A stretch of 64,000 bases of DNA from Actinernus sp. WN-2022 (GCA_030867875.1 JAOWCC010001634.1:131168807-131232806); one strand, 5' to 3'; shown: positions 10,975 to 23,111, numbered from the stretch's first letter. Notes: generated by a model from the sequence alone, not told the origin. Translations and numbers: made by a program.

Positions 10975-12228
10975 TTTGTTGTTTCTATGGACCGAATAAG
11001 TAGTGATTATTATAGAGTTTTATCCATTTTTCTGGTTACATCGACGAATATTCATGGTTTATTTTTTTTGTATGAAAACATACACGATCGAGCATGCTCT
11101 GCGTGGCATTGCCGCTGACCTTACTTCCTCTTTGTTGAAGGCTCGAATTTTGCGGAAACTATTGTTTTATCCAAGATCGGTAGCCTCGCACTGGTTGGTT
11201 TCAGAACGAGTTTACCGGACGAAAACAAAGATTTTTATTCCGTGCGATAAAAGCCCATGTCGTACTCGTGGATGCAAAGTGTATTTTAGCGTGTTCTCAT
11301 GGGTAAACATGTTGAAATGTCATTATTACTCGGGCTGCCTGTGGCAGAGCCCCCGTCGCAAATCGCGATTCTTGCGCAATAGTCACAATCAACCAATCTG
11401 TGCACTGTGCACGTGCACGTGAGCACAATTTCTTGAAGAGGGATTCTGCATTGAGTTGGCTGTAACGCGTGCAAAGTTTTTGGACATTCTTAGCTTTATT
11501 TTGCGGAAACCAAAGGTTTCTTCGTCGTGCTGAAATCAAGCCTTTCAGCTGGTCTCGCTTCGCTCGCCCCGACGATTTCGAGCCTCTGGTATCCAGGGTA
11601 GACTTGCTACGACTCGACCTCTTTTCCTAGCGCAACTAACGGAAGCGGGAAAAAAATAAAGGACTTTGAGAAAGTCTACCGTGAGTCGAGTGTAGTGTGT
11701 TAATGTAGTGGGGAGTGTGTGGGGAGTAAAAGCAGGCCCCCACCAGCTGTAAGCTGTAATACTCAGCCTGTTATAACAAATAAAATATTTTTTAAATTTA
11801 TTTTGAAATGGCAAGATGTTGAGTTTTTCTAGGGCTGACAGGAGTTCAGTTACGGAATTGAACTTGGAAGGAAATTTCTGACATTTGAAGAAAGAAGATC
11901 TGGCGTGCACTGAAATGCATGGCATAATAGAACCGACATTCGTAATCTTGCAAACACATAAACTTACCACTACACTACGAGCTTGAAGTGTCATTATTTA
12001 TTCGTTCCATGACACGACCAATTCACATACTAGTCCTAGGTGTAGCCCGACGCCACTTTGTTTAAAGTTATTATTCGGCTGTTGCGATAGCCTATAGGCC
12101 AATTATTGCTGACGTCATTATTTACATTTTCACCGCATTAGCATAAATTAAACTTCAAGCAATTTTCGGTGATTGTCAAGTACTTCAGTGTGATCGACAA
12201 TCGCTTTCGATTTATGTTTGTTTGTTTG
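10975..12228. other. Upstream region of the TBC1D9-like gene
   Basis: No second gene is supported. The open frames 11003-11422 (plus) and 11286-11994 (minus) have no recognisable domain. A copy of ACTCGGGCTGCCTGTGGCAG at 11328 recurs at 25399, so part of this is repeat. A TGTAGTGGGGAGTGTGTGGG purine-rich patch lies near 11704. Confidence 0.35.
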
Positions 12229-12318
12229 CAAATCCCCCAAAAAAAATCGAGCAAGCCGAATTTCCCCCAAAAAAAATCGAGCGAGCCAAAATCACCCAGA
12301 AAAAAATTGAGCAAGGCT
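12229..12318 (+). repeat. ~35-bp tandem repeat, three copies
   Basis: Three units of the type CCCCCAAAAAAAATCGAGCA-AGCCGAAT, at about 12233, 12266 and 12297. On the minus strand they give a repeated LDFFWG peptide inside a short open frame. I regard that frame as a repeat product, not a gene. Related CGAGCAAAAAAAA words appear again near 12940. Confidence 0.65.
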
Positions 12319-13170
12319 GAAACTGTGTTCATTAGCTGAAACGTACTTGTCATGTAAAATGTAATGAAATTGTTGTTGTAATACCAAGCCAATGTTTAGT
12401 CTCCAGAACACAGGAAACCAGTGTTTTAGAGAGCAGCTGTAAAATCTCACAAATTTCGACTCGGGCCTTCGGCCCTCCTTTCATTTATACACTATCTGCT
12501 TCTTTCCTATATACACAGGATAGCATTATCTAAGCTCATGATCACAGGCATATCCCCATAGGACAGATATTTCATTCGTGTCAAGGAGATTAGTAATAGT
12601 CATGCCAATGCTGAGCACTTTTTATTTTTTTTAATTTGAGACTAAGGCCGACAATGCATTATGTTGCACTACAATGCAATATGATGCACGTATTAATTAA
12701 CAGTACAATTCCAAGTATCCATCCGGGAAGGAGGAGGAGGTAGAGATTTCCAGAAGAATACATGTATAAAATAACATGTCTACATATGTTTTCTACTAAA
12801 CAAAAGTAATGTATCATGGAAAATACCATAGATCAGGATGTCCTTGATGTAAAACCAAAATACCGAGTGCCTTAAAAAGATATCGCACAAGGTCCGATGC
12901 CAGGAAAAAAGATTATTGCAGCACAAGGAGTCCTAAAAAATATCGAGCAAAAAAAAAACCGGGTACCCCACTCCCCCCCCCCCCCCCTCTCCCATCAATT
13001 TTCAAATGGTCCGTCCCTTAGTATTTTTTAGCAGTTTGAACCGTGTTAATTACAATGTTTCAGTGCATCCTGATTGGTTAAAAGTGACGGCCTTTGTTTC
13101 TTCTCACGGGAAACTCTATGCTAAAAATAATTCTACCGTCTACAGCTAGTGTTGTGTGACAATAGAATGT

Positions 13171-13234
13171 TAGCCTGAATTTCAGCCGTCTCCTCTGGTT
13201 CGCGAACCAGAGGAGACGGCTGCAATTCAGGCTA
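13171..13234. repeat. Near-perfect 64-bp palindrome
   Basis: TAGCCTGAATTTCAGCCGTC at the left is answered by its reverse complement at the right, with TTCGCGAA at the centre (13202/13203) and one mismatch pair (TTTCAG/CTGCAA). The two arms meet directly, so it could extrude as a cruciform. It abuts the longer inverted repeat at 13250-13585. Confidence 0.9.
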
Positions 13235-13249
13235 TATAATGTGGGAAGA

Positions 13250-13586
13250 TGAACATACGTATAACAGCAAAACAGTCGATACCGCTGAAAAGAGCACCTC
13301 GAAGTTAGTCAAAATCACAAATTTGAGAGTTATATCTTGAATAGGAGGAAAGATACAAGCCCGCGAATTCGGGAAATTTCGGAAAATTTTACAGACGTTT
13401 GTATGGAAATTTTGACTGGGATGCAAGGTTTTTTTATACAAACGTCTGTAAAATGTCCTGAAATTTTTCGAGTTTGCGGGCCTGTATCTTTGCTCCTATT
13501 CAACATATAACTCTCAAATTTGGGATTTTGACTAACTTCGAGGTGCTCTTTTCAGAAGTATCGACGGTTTTGCGGTTATACGTATA
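13250..13586. repeat. Long inverted repeat (arms ~150 bp, spacer ~30 bp)
   Basis: The left arm (about 13252-13405) and right arm (about 13432-13585) are reverse complements with scattered mismatches. CGTATAAC..GCAAAAC and ACCTCGAAGTTAGTCAAAAT on the left are answered by their complements on the right, and ATACAAACGTCTGTAAAAT closes the stem. Mirrored open frames on the two strands (RACIF.PIQ.ITLKF.ILTNF) are a side effect of the symmetry. A transcript through it would fold into a long double-stranded RNA. Confidence 0.9.
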
Positions 13587-13811
13587 TATCAAAAGTTCTA
13601 AAAAACCGTGGAAGAATATCCAACGAAAGCACTGTATACAGGGGGAGGCGTGGCAGGTGATGTTTATCGTGGTTTTTTTTTCTCTCTTCAGAATAAAGGT
13701 TATCGTTGTAGCATTCCACTCTAACCTTTAAACAATATAGACAGACAGACAGACATATATGTACCACTTCTTCCCCTTTCTCTCCATTTCGCATTTCCTA
13801 AACTAGGACCC

Positions 13812-13898
13812 CGGATCGGAGTCGACCCTGTGTGACGTGACTCGGCCATGTGTGACGTGACTCGGCCGTGTGTGACGTGACTCGACCCTGTGTAACGT
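13812..13898 (+). repeat. 20-bp tandem repeat, four copies
   Basis: Four units of TGTGTGACGTGACTCGGCC(A/G), the last one diverged (CTGTGTAACGTGCC). A minus-strand open frame repeats SHVTHGRVTSH because of this. It is a small minisatellite, not a gene. Confidence 0.85.
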
Positions 13899-15395
13899 GC
13901 CTTCAGTTCCCAAGAGATCATCATGAACTCCACGACTGGAAGCAGAGGTCATCGGTGAATTTATTCCAGAAACGCAACTCTTGTAGCGGCATATTCCAGC
14001 CCAAAATATTTTCAAAAGATCACCAAGACCTCGCAGTAAAGTTTCTAACACGCATGGCATAAGTTACCTCAAAATTGATCACTACAAAGCGAGCCAAAAA
14101 TATATAAACCAGCAGATTTTGTTTAATTCGCTGTCAACTTTAACGAAATTTTTGTATGTTTATAATATCAAAATGAAATAACGTCTTTAGGATCAAACAC
14201 GTTTGTATATTGACGTTATTGTGACGTCATAACAAACGACTCCTTTTAAGGTCAAATTCTGCGTTACCTATACATTTTAAATAAAGCATGTTATCACAAC
14301 AATATAAATATGTGTTTTTGATTGCCGCAATTTTAAAGTCTCTACGATAAATATATGCTGAGTTATTAAGAACTGAAGATTCCTGTGACGTCACATTTTC
14401 TGACGTCATGGGTCTGACATCAGTCACTGCTTTCTGAATTGAAGAAACATAAAAATACCATATTGCGGCTATTCAGTATACAGTAACTACATTTCCTCTT
14501 TAAAACCCAAAAATACGCGAATAGTTATTTTTAAAAGACGTTTTCAAAAATATATGACGTCATAATGACGTATCCTCTTTTTCACTGTATCCTCAAAAAT
14601 TTAAAATTCTAAAAACATATATACGGTTGTGGGTACCGATTTACTCTTTTGATTGCTAGATTGTCATTTTAAACTCTAAAAGATGAATGAAGAAGTTATG
14701 TTGTATTGTATTGAAAATGTAATGCTAATGAAAGCTAGCAAAATCCGTATGCGACAATTCTGTCGGTGGTACGTTGGATCTAACAGAGAGATCTGATCAG
14801 CCAAAAACAGTAATAATTAAGTGAACAAGTCCAAGGACTACAGAAAAGCGGATCAAACAACGTATATATTGATAAGTTAACAATATTTCTGTATTGAATA
14901 TTTCCCGCCAAACTTGGCGGGAAAATTACCAACATTCAAAATTGAATAACTTTTCTCCCTCTTAACCAATCGAACTCGGGTTTTCGGTTTCTTTGTTGTC
15001 AACATGATGAGAAATCTAAAATGGATCCCTCATACATTTTAGGCCATGGATGGCCCTATTCTACCCGAGGATTCACACAGTTCAACACAACGACCCTTTC
15101 TCTTTGCTTTACATCAACAAATTTCCTGCGGAAATCTCCTCTAAGATTCAGCTACAACCACAACTAATTTCGGTATGGGAATGACGCTCGTTGTTTGTCG
15201 TTTGCCGTTTGTCCAGGATTTTTTTTTTGAAATAGCTGTATCACTACACCAGTGAATAGTGGTGGATATTCGCCTCCACTTCGCCGGTTAATAATTGTTC
15301 ATTATCGTATCAAACGCACTCTCTTCGGAGCGACTTTAATTCGACATCAAGAACGTTATCAAGGCTACAAATGCAAATGTGTTTTAACTGTGTTA
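13899..15395. other. Intergenic stretch with a short hairpin
   Basis: No gene is supported. TTTCCCGCCAAACTTGGCGGGAAA at 14901-14924 forms a short perfect hairpin and carries an E2F-like TTTCCCGCC word on both strands. Several TGACGTCA/TGACGTCAT words occur at 14215-14230, 14385-14410 and 14555-14570. Confidence 0.4.
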
Positions 15396-15404
15396 AATGT
15401 TTTC

Positions 15405-16296
15405 CAACCTCGTTCCCAGGGTCTTCTCGGTCAGATCCAAGATGGCGGCTACTTCGAGAGAAGGGCCTTGGTAAATGCTGAACTATCACGTATTCTGATT
15501 GGCTATTTAGTTGTGACGCAAAGGTTGTTCTAATATTGCTTGTTATTGGATCAACGGACTGAGACCAGAGAGATGAACTTGTATATCGATTTATTTTCTC
15601 AAATTTCCTCAATGAAACGACTTTGAATAACCTTAAAGGAGCAGTGTCACGATTAGTATTCATGCCCAAAGTTTTGAAAATGTGTCAGGCGGACAAGAAA
15701 TCAAAAGATGTGACAGAAGTAGAAGTCTGTGAGTAATCCACTTGCATCGGCGTATTTGCATGATATCTCGAGCCGAAATTGCTGTAAAACTATACTTCAG
15801 TATTATATGGTTAGGTTTGATGTTATATTTTTATAAAGAACATTTTATTTATTTCAATCGAAAAGGAAATTTGCAGCGGCGCGTGACATAGCGTGATTTT
15901 GCCATTGTCTATAACAACCAACCAGAATCGTGACACTGTTCCTTTAAATCGGAGCAATAGATGAAGTTCAATGCTACCGGGAAATGAACGGCTTTTGAGG
16001 ATTCTCTTCTATCTTAGATACAACCTGGTAGCTTTGTGATACCCTTCCACTGTTTCTTTATCCAAGTAAACTACATTTCGATCCGTTTAGTAGACCTGTT
16101 TTCACTGCATCGTACGCCTCGTGGAAATACCGTTAATGGTTTGTATCACGTGATGAAATATTCCATAATTTAGTTTGGCCGCCATCTTGGATGCACGTCA
16201 CGTAATTAAAATCTCCAGGATTTCTGGAGATGTTTGGTCACGTGATTCAACCCCGCCATCTTGGATCTGACCGAGAAGACCCTGGACACGAGGTTG
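15405..16296. mobile_element. Non-autonomous DNA transposon with 9-bp target duplication
   Basis: An 892-bp element. The left end CAACCTCGTTCCCAGGGTCT (then TCTCGGTCAGATCCAAGATGGCGG) is repeated in inverse form at the right end, which finishes in ..AGACCCTGGACACGAGGTTG, giving terminal inverted repeats of about 44 bp with few mismatches. The element is flanked on both sides by AATGTTTTC (15396-15404 and 16297-16305), a 9-bp target duplication. No transposase is encoded. A 9-bp duplication would fit a Mutator-like (MULE) source, but the superfamily is inference. Confidence 0.85.
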
Positions 16297-16520
16297 AATG
16301 TTTTCATGTTCTTTCTTCGGTATCTCTCTCCCCGAGTGCTATTTCGCGGCAGTTTGAATTTTAATTTGTTCACATTTCGCGACGAGTCAAAACTCCCTTG
16401 TGGTGGAAAGCATGGTATAAGTTGAGATTTGTTTTTTTGCGGTACCCCTCAACTGAGTGGTTCGTGCACGTGTTGTATCAAGGGGAACTACTACGTCACG
16501 CCTCTGGTCACGAGGTTTGA

Positions 16521-16740
16521 GGGACTTATCATGAATTAGCAGGGGGAGGGGGTGGAGAAGGATTTCAAGCAAAAAGTCTAAACAAATATTACCCTCCCCC
16601 GACTATAAGCATGAAATATTGTGCCCTTGCCCCTCTTCTGCCCCTTCCCCTGTAACCCCACTTTTTCAATGGCCTATTTTGTTATGACCGGCCTCCCCCA
16701 TTTCTACACCACTCCTCCCTGCTAATTTATGACCAGTCCC
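16521..16740. mobile_element. MITE (GGGACTKRTCAT..ATTAGCAGGG ends), copy 1
   Basis: The ends GGGACTTATCATGAATTAGC and the reverse complement of GCTAATTTATGACCAGTCCC form inverted repeats, followed inward by G-rich and C-rich tracts. A second copy with very similar ends lies at 53486-53750, inserted in a Gypsy fragment. No coding capacity. Confidence 0.75.
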
Positions 16741-17306
16741 TCCTGCGTGATGGTAGAATGACGTCACATGTACTGATAACCCTAGACTTTCTCTCTTTGT
16801 CCTCAGCAAACCTACCCGGCCCCTCCCCGCAGTGAGTTCGACTTGAGGCTAGTTATGATCATCACCAAGATTTTTGCTGTGGGATAATGCGAGGACAGTT
16901 CATGCTCAGATAAGAAATTAATTGATTATAGAACGTCAATATTCAGTTTGCTATTTCACTTTTATTTTAATTATCGAGATAAAAGGAAAACGTATTGCAA
17001 TAATTCTGCATTTGTTGTCAAAGTTCAGGAGAAAAATACTCTAGTTGGATTCTCTTATCAAACATGCGTACCATGTTTATCAATGTTCAATATGTAGTAC
17101 CAGTAACAAAATTATATTAGATGCAATGTTTACTTTGTTTCAGAAAAAAAATCTTCTTCTTCAAATCTTTTCACAGACACAGCACTTGCCATAATTGTGC
17201 ACACTGTTTTTCTTTTTAAATGACGCGACACATCTTTTATTTCCCTTTCAATTCTAGAAGAAGTTTCAATTCTGCTAAAATTATGTGCCCTGTACTTTTT
17301 TCAAAA

Positions 17307-19077
17307 TCAAACGTTTTTGATCTTTGACGCGTGCGATGAGCGTTTTGCGTCCACATCCTCTGTCATGCAACTAAACCACGCCGAGGCTTTTGATAACCAG
17401 GAGGACGTTTGACCACTGTTGGGCTTGACGTAATCATGATAGTGCTCTGTAGCGCCAGATGCAGTGGCTAGTTTGTTTTCCTGGTGAAATATTTCTGACC
17501 TGGTCAGCACCGAAGATGCTCTCGATAACCAAGCACAAACACAGGAAGCCAGAACAACAATCTTGTCATGTTATATCTGCTGTACGAAATATAATAATAA
17601 TCAATACATCAACTGAAGTGTGCATCCTGATTTTACGTTGTGCCAAGTTAAGCCCACGTAAGAGAATACTTGATTTAGTTTTGCTACGAGTGAATTAGCT
17701 CGTGATTCTAACTTGGTTCAGTTGGTTATGCTCTCTTGGTCAGTAGATATTTCCTACTCGTCCCTTTTCTAGCTGTAATAGGTGTATTATCTTCAAATCA
17801 TCAGTCCATCAGTTAGCAGGTCTAACACCAAAATTTCATAAATTAATCCTACCTGCGCTCATGCATTTTTAAATCGGTATCTACTACTTTACTTTGACAA
17901 TAACCATAGAACCTTATAACTCGTCACCTTGTCGTGTGACATCATCAAGCATCACTTCTGTGAATGAAATATCAGCACGTATGTCTGTAGTCTGCTCACT
18001 TTGGGAGAAGTCTACGTTGTTGTCGTCCAATAATGTGAGGTCTAAATTTGACCTTTTTTTTCTGAGAGTGCCATGCTCACTTCTAAATTCCTGTGAGCCA
18101 GATGTGTTTGGCAAAAGTGAGCAGTTCTCAAGGATACGCCAATCCGATCCAGATCACTGTGAAGCCTTTCATCTCCATCGTTCAGTAAAGAACATGTATC
18201 TCCTATGGCAGCTTGTCTGGCTTCGGCATTTACAGAACTTGCGTTGCTGATGGTAATCGTTTCGCGTGAGCCACATCTTTTCTGTTTACCGCTTGCACTT
18301 TTCACCTCTGTCGTCCTTTTGTCTTCTTTCTTGACCTTGACCTTGACCTTGAGGCGCTGGATAAACTCGTGAGTGACGTTTGCATGATACCTTCGTCTCT
18401 ACTACTGTCAGGATGTTTGAAGGTTTTGTCACCTCTTGTCATGGTTAGAGACGCAATGTCCTGCACTTCTGTGGTATCCTTGAGCTCATGCATATCCGTC
18501 TGCTCATGCTCATGCCCGGAAAGAAGGATTGCTGTTCATGTTCGACGTACTGTAGCAAGCTGTTGATCTTTCATTGAACTCGAACTTTCATCAGCATCCC
18601 GCGGTGAACCAGAACTTTTCAGGAACCGCGCAAATAACTTGCGACTCATCTTTGTCTTCTTCGTGTCCTGACGTTCGTCTTTCCCTGTGTTCGTCGCTGA
18701 AGAACACTTACCTCCATCGATAGCATTCTCAAAAACAGAGGAACTTGGCAAAACAGCAACATTTTCTCCTGTATTCCGTTCAACAGCGTTTTGATGCCCA
18801 ATTTCAAAATTTCTTGGACTTGTAAGCAACTTGTGTTTATTTTCTTTCGTATCGCTGATGTCACGTACATTTGATACAATTGTGCATTTTTAAGTGCCAT
18901 ATCAGGATAGCTATAATTTCCATTGCAGAATGTGTTTCCACTTCATCAACTGTCTTACCATCTGGTAAAACATCAGTTGTAATAGTCTCTGTGTCTAGCA
19001 ATTCTTCATCTCTTGCAGATTGAGCAAGAAGTGGGATAGTATATCTGCTTCCTGAAATGAAGAAAGTGATGTACGTT
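17307..19077 (-). pseudogene. Possible remnants of coding exons, unrecognised gene
   Basis: The minus strand carries a series of short open stretches in changing frames. The best is an exon-like segment that starts after an acceptor-like TTCATTTCAG at about 19050 and reads GSRYTIPLLAQSARDEELLD and then TITTDVLPDGKTVDEVETHS. It is followed by polar, Ser/Arg-rich stretches such as SLSSASRSRSRSRKKTKGRQ (18302-18493) and NASSVNAEARQAAIGDTCSL (18042-18305). The composition resembles a cytoplasmic tail or linker. Frames do not join without breaks or unrecognised introns. I do not know the family. Confidence 0.3.
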
Positions 19078-19419
19078 AATTTACTAGCAAAGATGGATAA
19101 CTATAAAACGTTGTTGAGTAGCATGGATACTAAACATGTTAACACCTGGTTTAGCATGACATCACTGAGCATGACATCACTGAAAAGAGTGGCTCACAAC
19201 CTTGCAAGCAGTTCATTTGTTTTATTTTGAGGTCGTTACATGGAATGTTGTTTAATTTTGCATAGGGTTATTACTTGTCAATTTTAATGGCAGCCATGGA
19301 AATATCATTTAATTTCTCAAACACTCTGACGTCCTCTCAAAGCTGATTAGTGAACTCTCAAATTAAAACTCAGTCGACTAATGCATCCCTGTTATTTTCA
19401 ATATAATTTTGAATCGCCG

Positions 19420-20100
19420 GTAAGTGTTTGGGTAAAGCCAAATTCGTTGTCGGAAGTAAAAGAAACATATAAAGGAGAAAAGCATTATCATGATCACGTA
19501 GCGTGTTCGCCACCATGTTGTCTAGCTAAGTCATTAATGTACGTATTTTAAAATAACATATTAATTATCGCGCGATATTAAACACTATCGCGTGATAATA
19601 AAACAGTATCGCGCGATAAATCGATAGTAACACTTTATCGCGCGATAGTTAAGCAGTATCGCGCGCGCGATATTCTTTCATAACATTTGTGTTTGTGGAT
19701 GGCCCTTACAGGGCTCCGTAGGTCACTTGAGACGACTTCAAAAAAGGACAAAATTCTGATTTTGTAAGAGACTGGCTTAAAAACAAAGGGACTCTTAAAG
19801 CTTTGTGCTGTATTTGAAGGTATTACAATATAAATGTACATGTACATTAATTGCTTACGAATATTTAAACTGTCTGTTAAAAACAAAATGCGGTGTCACA
19901 ACTAATACTAAGTCCCGAGGGTAGGCCGGGCATTTGATCGCCTAATACGACGATGGGGTAGGGCATTTGAACAACATTTTTGGTCCGGGAATTTGAACAA
20001 TCCAAACTCTAAAAAATCAAATGCCCGGGGGTTGCCCGGTGGGGGGGGGGGGGGGTGATGTTTGATGTTGATGTTTCGAATTGATCGGTACATTACCTGT
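19420..20100 (+). repeat. Repeat block A with TATCGCGCGATA cluster (inverted copy at 59.2-59.65 kb)
   Basis: It contains, in order, CCGGTAAGTGTTTGGGTAAA, AATTCGTTGTCGGAAGTAAA, a CCACCATGTTGTC segment, GTACGTATTTTAAAATAACA, five or six TATCGCG(C/T)GATA palindromes (19567-19675), GGCCCTTACAGGGCTCCGTA and, near 20080, CGAATTGATCGGTACATTA. The same landmarks occur in reverse order and complement at 59206-59655. An internal pair of CCGGGCATTTGAT words (19926 and 20020, inverted) surrounds a G-run at 20040-20055. No gene is supported. Confidence 0.75.
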
Positions 20101-20156
20101 CGATCTTAATCGAAGCCATGAGATTCGAACTCTCTCATTTTTAACTGAAATACTTT

Positions 20157-21530
20157 ACTGATTGGTGAACCCTCAAAATAACTCGGATTTTATTGGCTTC
20201 GACAGGAAGACTTTTTTAAAAGTCACTTAAAAACACTTAAAAGTGTTCACTGCTTGAGATCATTTTGGCTGCTCAATGTTACACTCAAACACACAGAGTC
20301 GTATGATGTAGGGGGTCATTCACTCATTCACAAAAAGAAACAAAGGATAATATGGAGGGAATATCAAAAAAGTACTGCTTAGCCCATCTTAAGGGAGTAA
20401 AATATAAAATGCTAATATTAGGGCTTAAGATGAAATTCCCGACGTTTCGGCTATACAGCCTTATACTGACACGAGTTATTTCAACCTCCTTTTAACATTG
20501 AACTTCCAGTAAACCGCAGCAATCTACATAAATAGTCAATAATATATGCCCAACACACAGTCAGCTCGCACAACCATGAAGACATGAGACACGAAGCCTC
20601 TGGAGGTTTGTTTCCCTTCCCAAGCCTTTTTAGCTGCTTGTGTTTAAACACTTCTCGTGTTTTGGCGAATCCTTGTCCTGTGATAATAGACTCGCTGTAG
20701 CGGAGTTTTTTTAGGTAACGTTCAATTACAACAGAAGAAATAATTTCTCTCAGCGTTCTTCGCTTATAGTCATATCACCAGACTTTTTTCTCACAGATAA
20801 GAGAAATCTACAGAGGTAAGCGTCTAATTCTGGTGGGAGTAGATCTTCAATCCGTCGATTTTCGTGTTCTTTAACCAGGAACGACTTCACCAAACCCACG
20901 TCGTTGCATTGCGTGTTGTTTTTTTGGAGAGGGGGGGGGGGGGGGGGCGGTATTTTTGCTTTCTTCACCTTCGATGAATTTCTCAACATATTCGTCCGTG
21001 AAGGATATGAATCCTTCATTAATTGCGTCCTCAGTCTCTTCAAATAAATCATTAGAAATAGAAGCCATCTGCTAAACGAACAGCTATCCTACAGTGCCTA
21101 AAGCTCGTGAAGAATTTTTAATTTGCCGCCGTGAATGTAGTCAAGATCGTGAAGAAATAGCAAAATATGATGTAGAAATACCGACAGGCCAACAAGATAA
21201 GCTTTAAATATTAATATTAATACATAATAGGTGTACGTGTTAGCCAAATTTCACTACCCTGCAAAATTCAATATTTTTGCAAAATTGAAAGAAAGACTGC
21301 AGAATTTGCCAGCTGAGAAATATCAGAGTCCAGAATTTTCCAGCCGAATGGCTGGAAAGAAGAACAGAAGAACATATATTTTGCAGAATAGTTTGATGGG
21401 TGTTCATGTATCATGGTATTTAGTAGAAACAATATATTCAGCCGACTTCAGCCGAAAGGTTTTTTCTTCATCAATAAAGTGGTGAAAATGTATTCAATGA
21501 ATTCATTCAATAAATATGGTACGTAAGATA
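20157..21530 (+). repeat. Duplicated unit 1 (channel exon 1 deleted)
   Basis: From 20157 to about 21067 it is nearly identical to 59681-60590. At 21068 the sequence jumps directly from GAAGCCATCT to GCTAAACGAACAGCTATCC. In units 2 and 3 these two points are about 1.27 kb apart and enclose the first exon of the channel gene. The right part (21070-21940) matches 23484-24450. It also carries GACGTTTCGGCTATACAGCC near 20440, a sequence style seen at the ends of Penelope-like elements. Confidence 0.85.
20750..21068 (-). pseudogene. DUF3504/tyrosine-recombinase-type N-terminal fragment, unit 1
   Basis: It starts MASISNDLFEETEDAINEGF and continues FISFTDEYVEKFIEGEESKN, then is split by a homopolymer (C run on this strand, 20931-20949) that shifts the frame. 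It resumes with GLVKSFLVKEHENRRIEDLL and LPPELDAYLCRFLLSVRKKS before a stop. This matches the N-terminal SAM-like part of the DUF3504/ZMYM-type tyrosine recombinase proteins abundant in cnidarians; a longer relative lies at 56088-57506. The catalytic domain is absent. It lies head-to-head with the channel exon in the intact units. Confidence 0.6.
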
Positions 21531-22029
21531 AATTTGAGAATGTTGGATCTATATTCATCTGGACCTCAGACAGAGTTGTCATGTGATGGACTCGCACCTG
21601 TTAGTACTTATGTCTTATTGAACCTATCTAGCATGATCAAGTCCGCCTTTAATTGCTGGTTTTCACTCAATCCCCAGAGATTCAAATGACAAAGGGCATT
21701 GTGGCCATGTTAGTGTACCTAACAAAAGAAGCTAACGAGAAATCTATTGTTTAAGGACAGTGACTTCAAGTGAAAGCCAGCAATAGGATGCTTGAAAATG
21801 CTGAGTATTCTGCAGTTGTATAAAAGGGTAAGCCCTTCCTCTTTTCACGTATGGCGAACTCGAAATTTCAAATTCAAATTCCAACACTAATTGAAGAACG
21901 TTGGTGAGTGAATCAGCCTCTCCTGTTAAATGCGACATTTTGAAGGTTTAAAATTAAACAAGCCATCAAAAAGTGAACAGAAGGAAAATTCAGGTGGGAG
22001 TAGATCTTCAATCCCTCGATTTTCGTTTT

Positions 22030-22215
22030 CTTTAACCAGGAACGACTTCACCAAACCCACATCGTTGCGTGTTTTTTTTTCGGTGGGGGGGGGGAGATAT
22101 TTTTGCTTTCTTCACCTTCGATGAATTTCTCAACATCTTCGTCCGTGAAGGATATGAATCTTTCATTAATTGGGTCCTCAGTCTCTTCAAATAAATCATT
22201 AGAAATAGAGGCCAT
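22030..22215 (-). pseudogene. DUF3504/tyrosine-recombinase-type N-terminal fragment, unit 2
   Basis: The same start as in unit 1 (ATG in the CCAT at 22212-22215) and the same first residues, then a shorter C-run (22085-22095) and only the beginning of the GLVKSFLVKEHENR segment before the unit boundary. Truncated relative to the copies at 20.75 and 60.3 kb. No catalytic residues. Non-functional. Confidence 0.55.
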
Positions 22216-22643
22216 CTTGAAATATCTTCTGGCAAACTGTAACGGTGGGCGACCAACATCAAAATGTTGTCAAAGCGGCGCGAAAACAGACGGGTGACGT
22301 GGAAATCGCTGATTGGCTGAGAGGCGATGCCACACTGACATGTAAAATTATCGTATTTTTACGTGTGTTCAGATACGATATTTCTCAGTGCTGGAAATCC
22401 TTGTAAAATACTGTAGTTTATAGAATAAAGACCTTTAGTCTGAGATGTACTTAATTATTATTTGGTTCTTGACTTCCCTGTTCTACTGCCATCTGCTCTG
22501 GCGACTGCTGCTGACCTCATATTTTTTATTAGTCTTATGCCTGCTGAGTTACTTGTTTGTTATCTTTTGATAATAACCGACATTTCGAGTAATGTAGATA
22601 TCAAGCTAAAAACGGTTCCTTCCAGTTGGCGCTATCGACAATA

Positions 22644-23111
22644 ATGAACACCGTATTACAGATCTGTAAAACGGTCTTCGCTTTTTTTGTTTTGGCGCAA
22701 AATGCTCAGCCAGGGAACTTTGAATTCAATTTCTCCTCATGGAAAGACTTGCGATTCGACTTCTTTCAACACGTTGGGAATCGTACTGTGATGTTTTGGA
22801 AAGAGCTATTTAACGGTCGCAAATCCAAGAGTTGCTTTGAAAAGGAATTCTCCACTTCCCTTCTCAGCTACTCAAATGATGTCCACATCCGTTTTAAGTA
22901 TCCAGCATTCAGTGAGTACGATTACGACGAAGATTATGACAAGTACTTTGTCCGTCTTTCTAACAACAATGTACCAAATATTGTGGCCATGGAGGAATCA
23001 ACATCTCATGATGTGTTTTCGTCCACAATGCAATCTGCCAAGACGATAATCCCCTTACTGGTACTGTGCTTCTCCCTGGCTGGTATATCTGGTGTTATTG
23101 TTTGGTATTTG
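22644..23111 (+). CDS. Glutamate-receptor-like K+ channel, exon 1 (signal peptide, ectodomain, first membrane helix)
   Basis: 156 codons from ATG to the donor TTG|GTGAGT, ending in phase 0. The ATG is preceded by GACAATA; an earlier TTG in frame is not needed. Residues 1-20 (MNTVLQICKTVFAFFVLAQN) look like a signal peptide. Residues 21-134 form a polar ectodomain with an N-glycosylation site (NRT) and an acidic patch (SEYDYDEDYDKYF). Residues 135-157 (TIIPLLVLCFSLAGISGVIV..) are a membrane helix. The end joins in phase to the pore exon at 46715. By eye the ectodomain does not resemble an S1 glutamate-binding lobe or an amino-terminal domain. A second copy lies at 61013. Confidence 0.75.

Noticed and set aside
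11003..11422. 139-codon open frame on the plus strand upstream of the TBC1D9-like gene
   Set aside because: No domain, no splice context, Cys-rich end arises from repeat sequence shared with 25.4 kb.
13232..13731. Two mirrored open frames with the RACIF..ITLKF..ILTNFEVLFS sequence
   Set aside because: They are the two arms of the long inverted repeat; the similarity follows from the palindrome.
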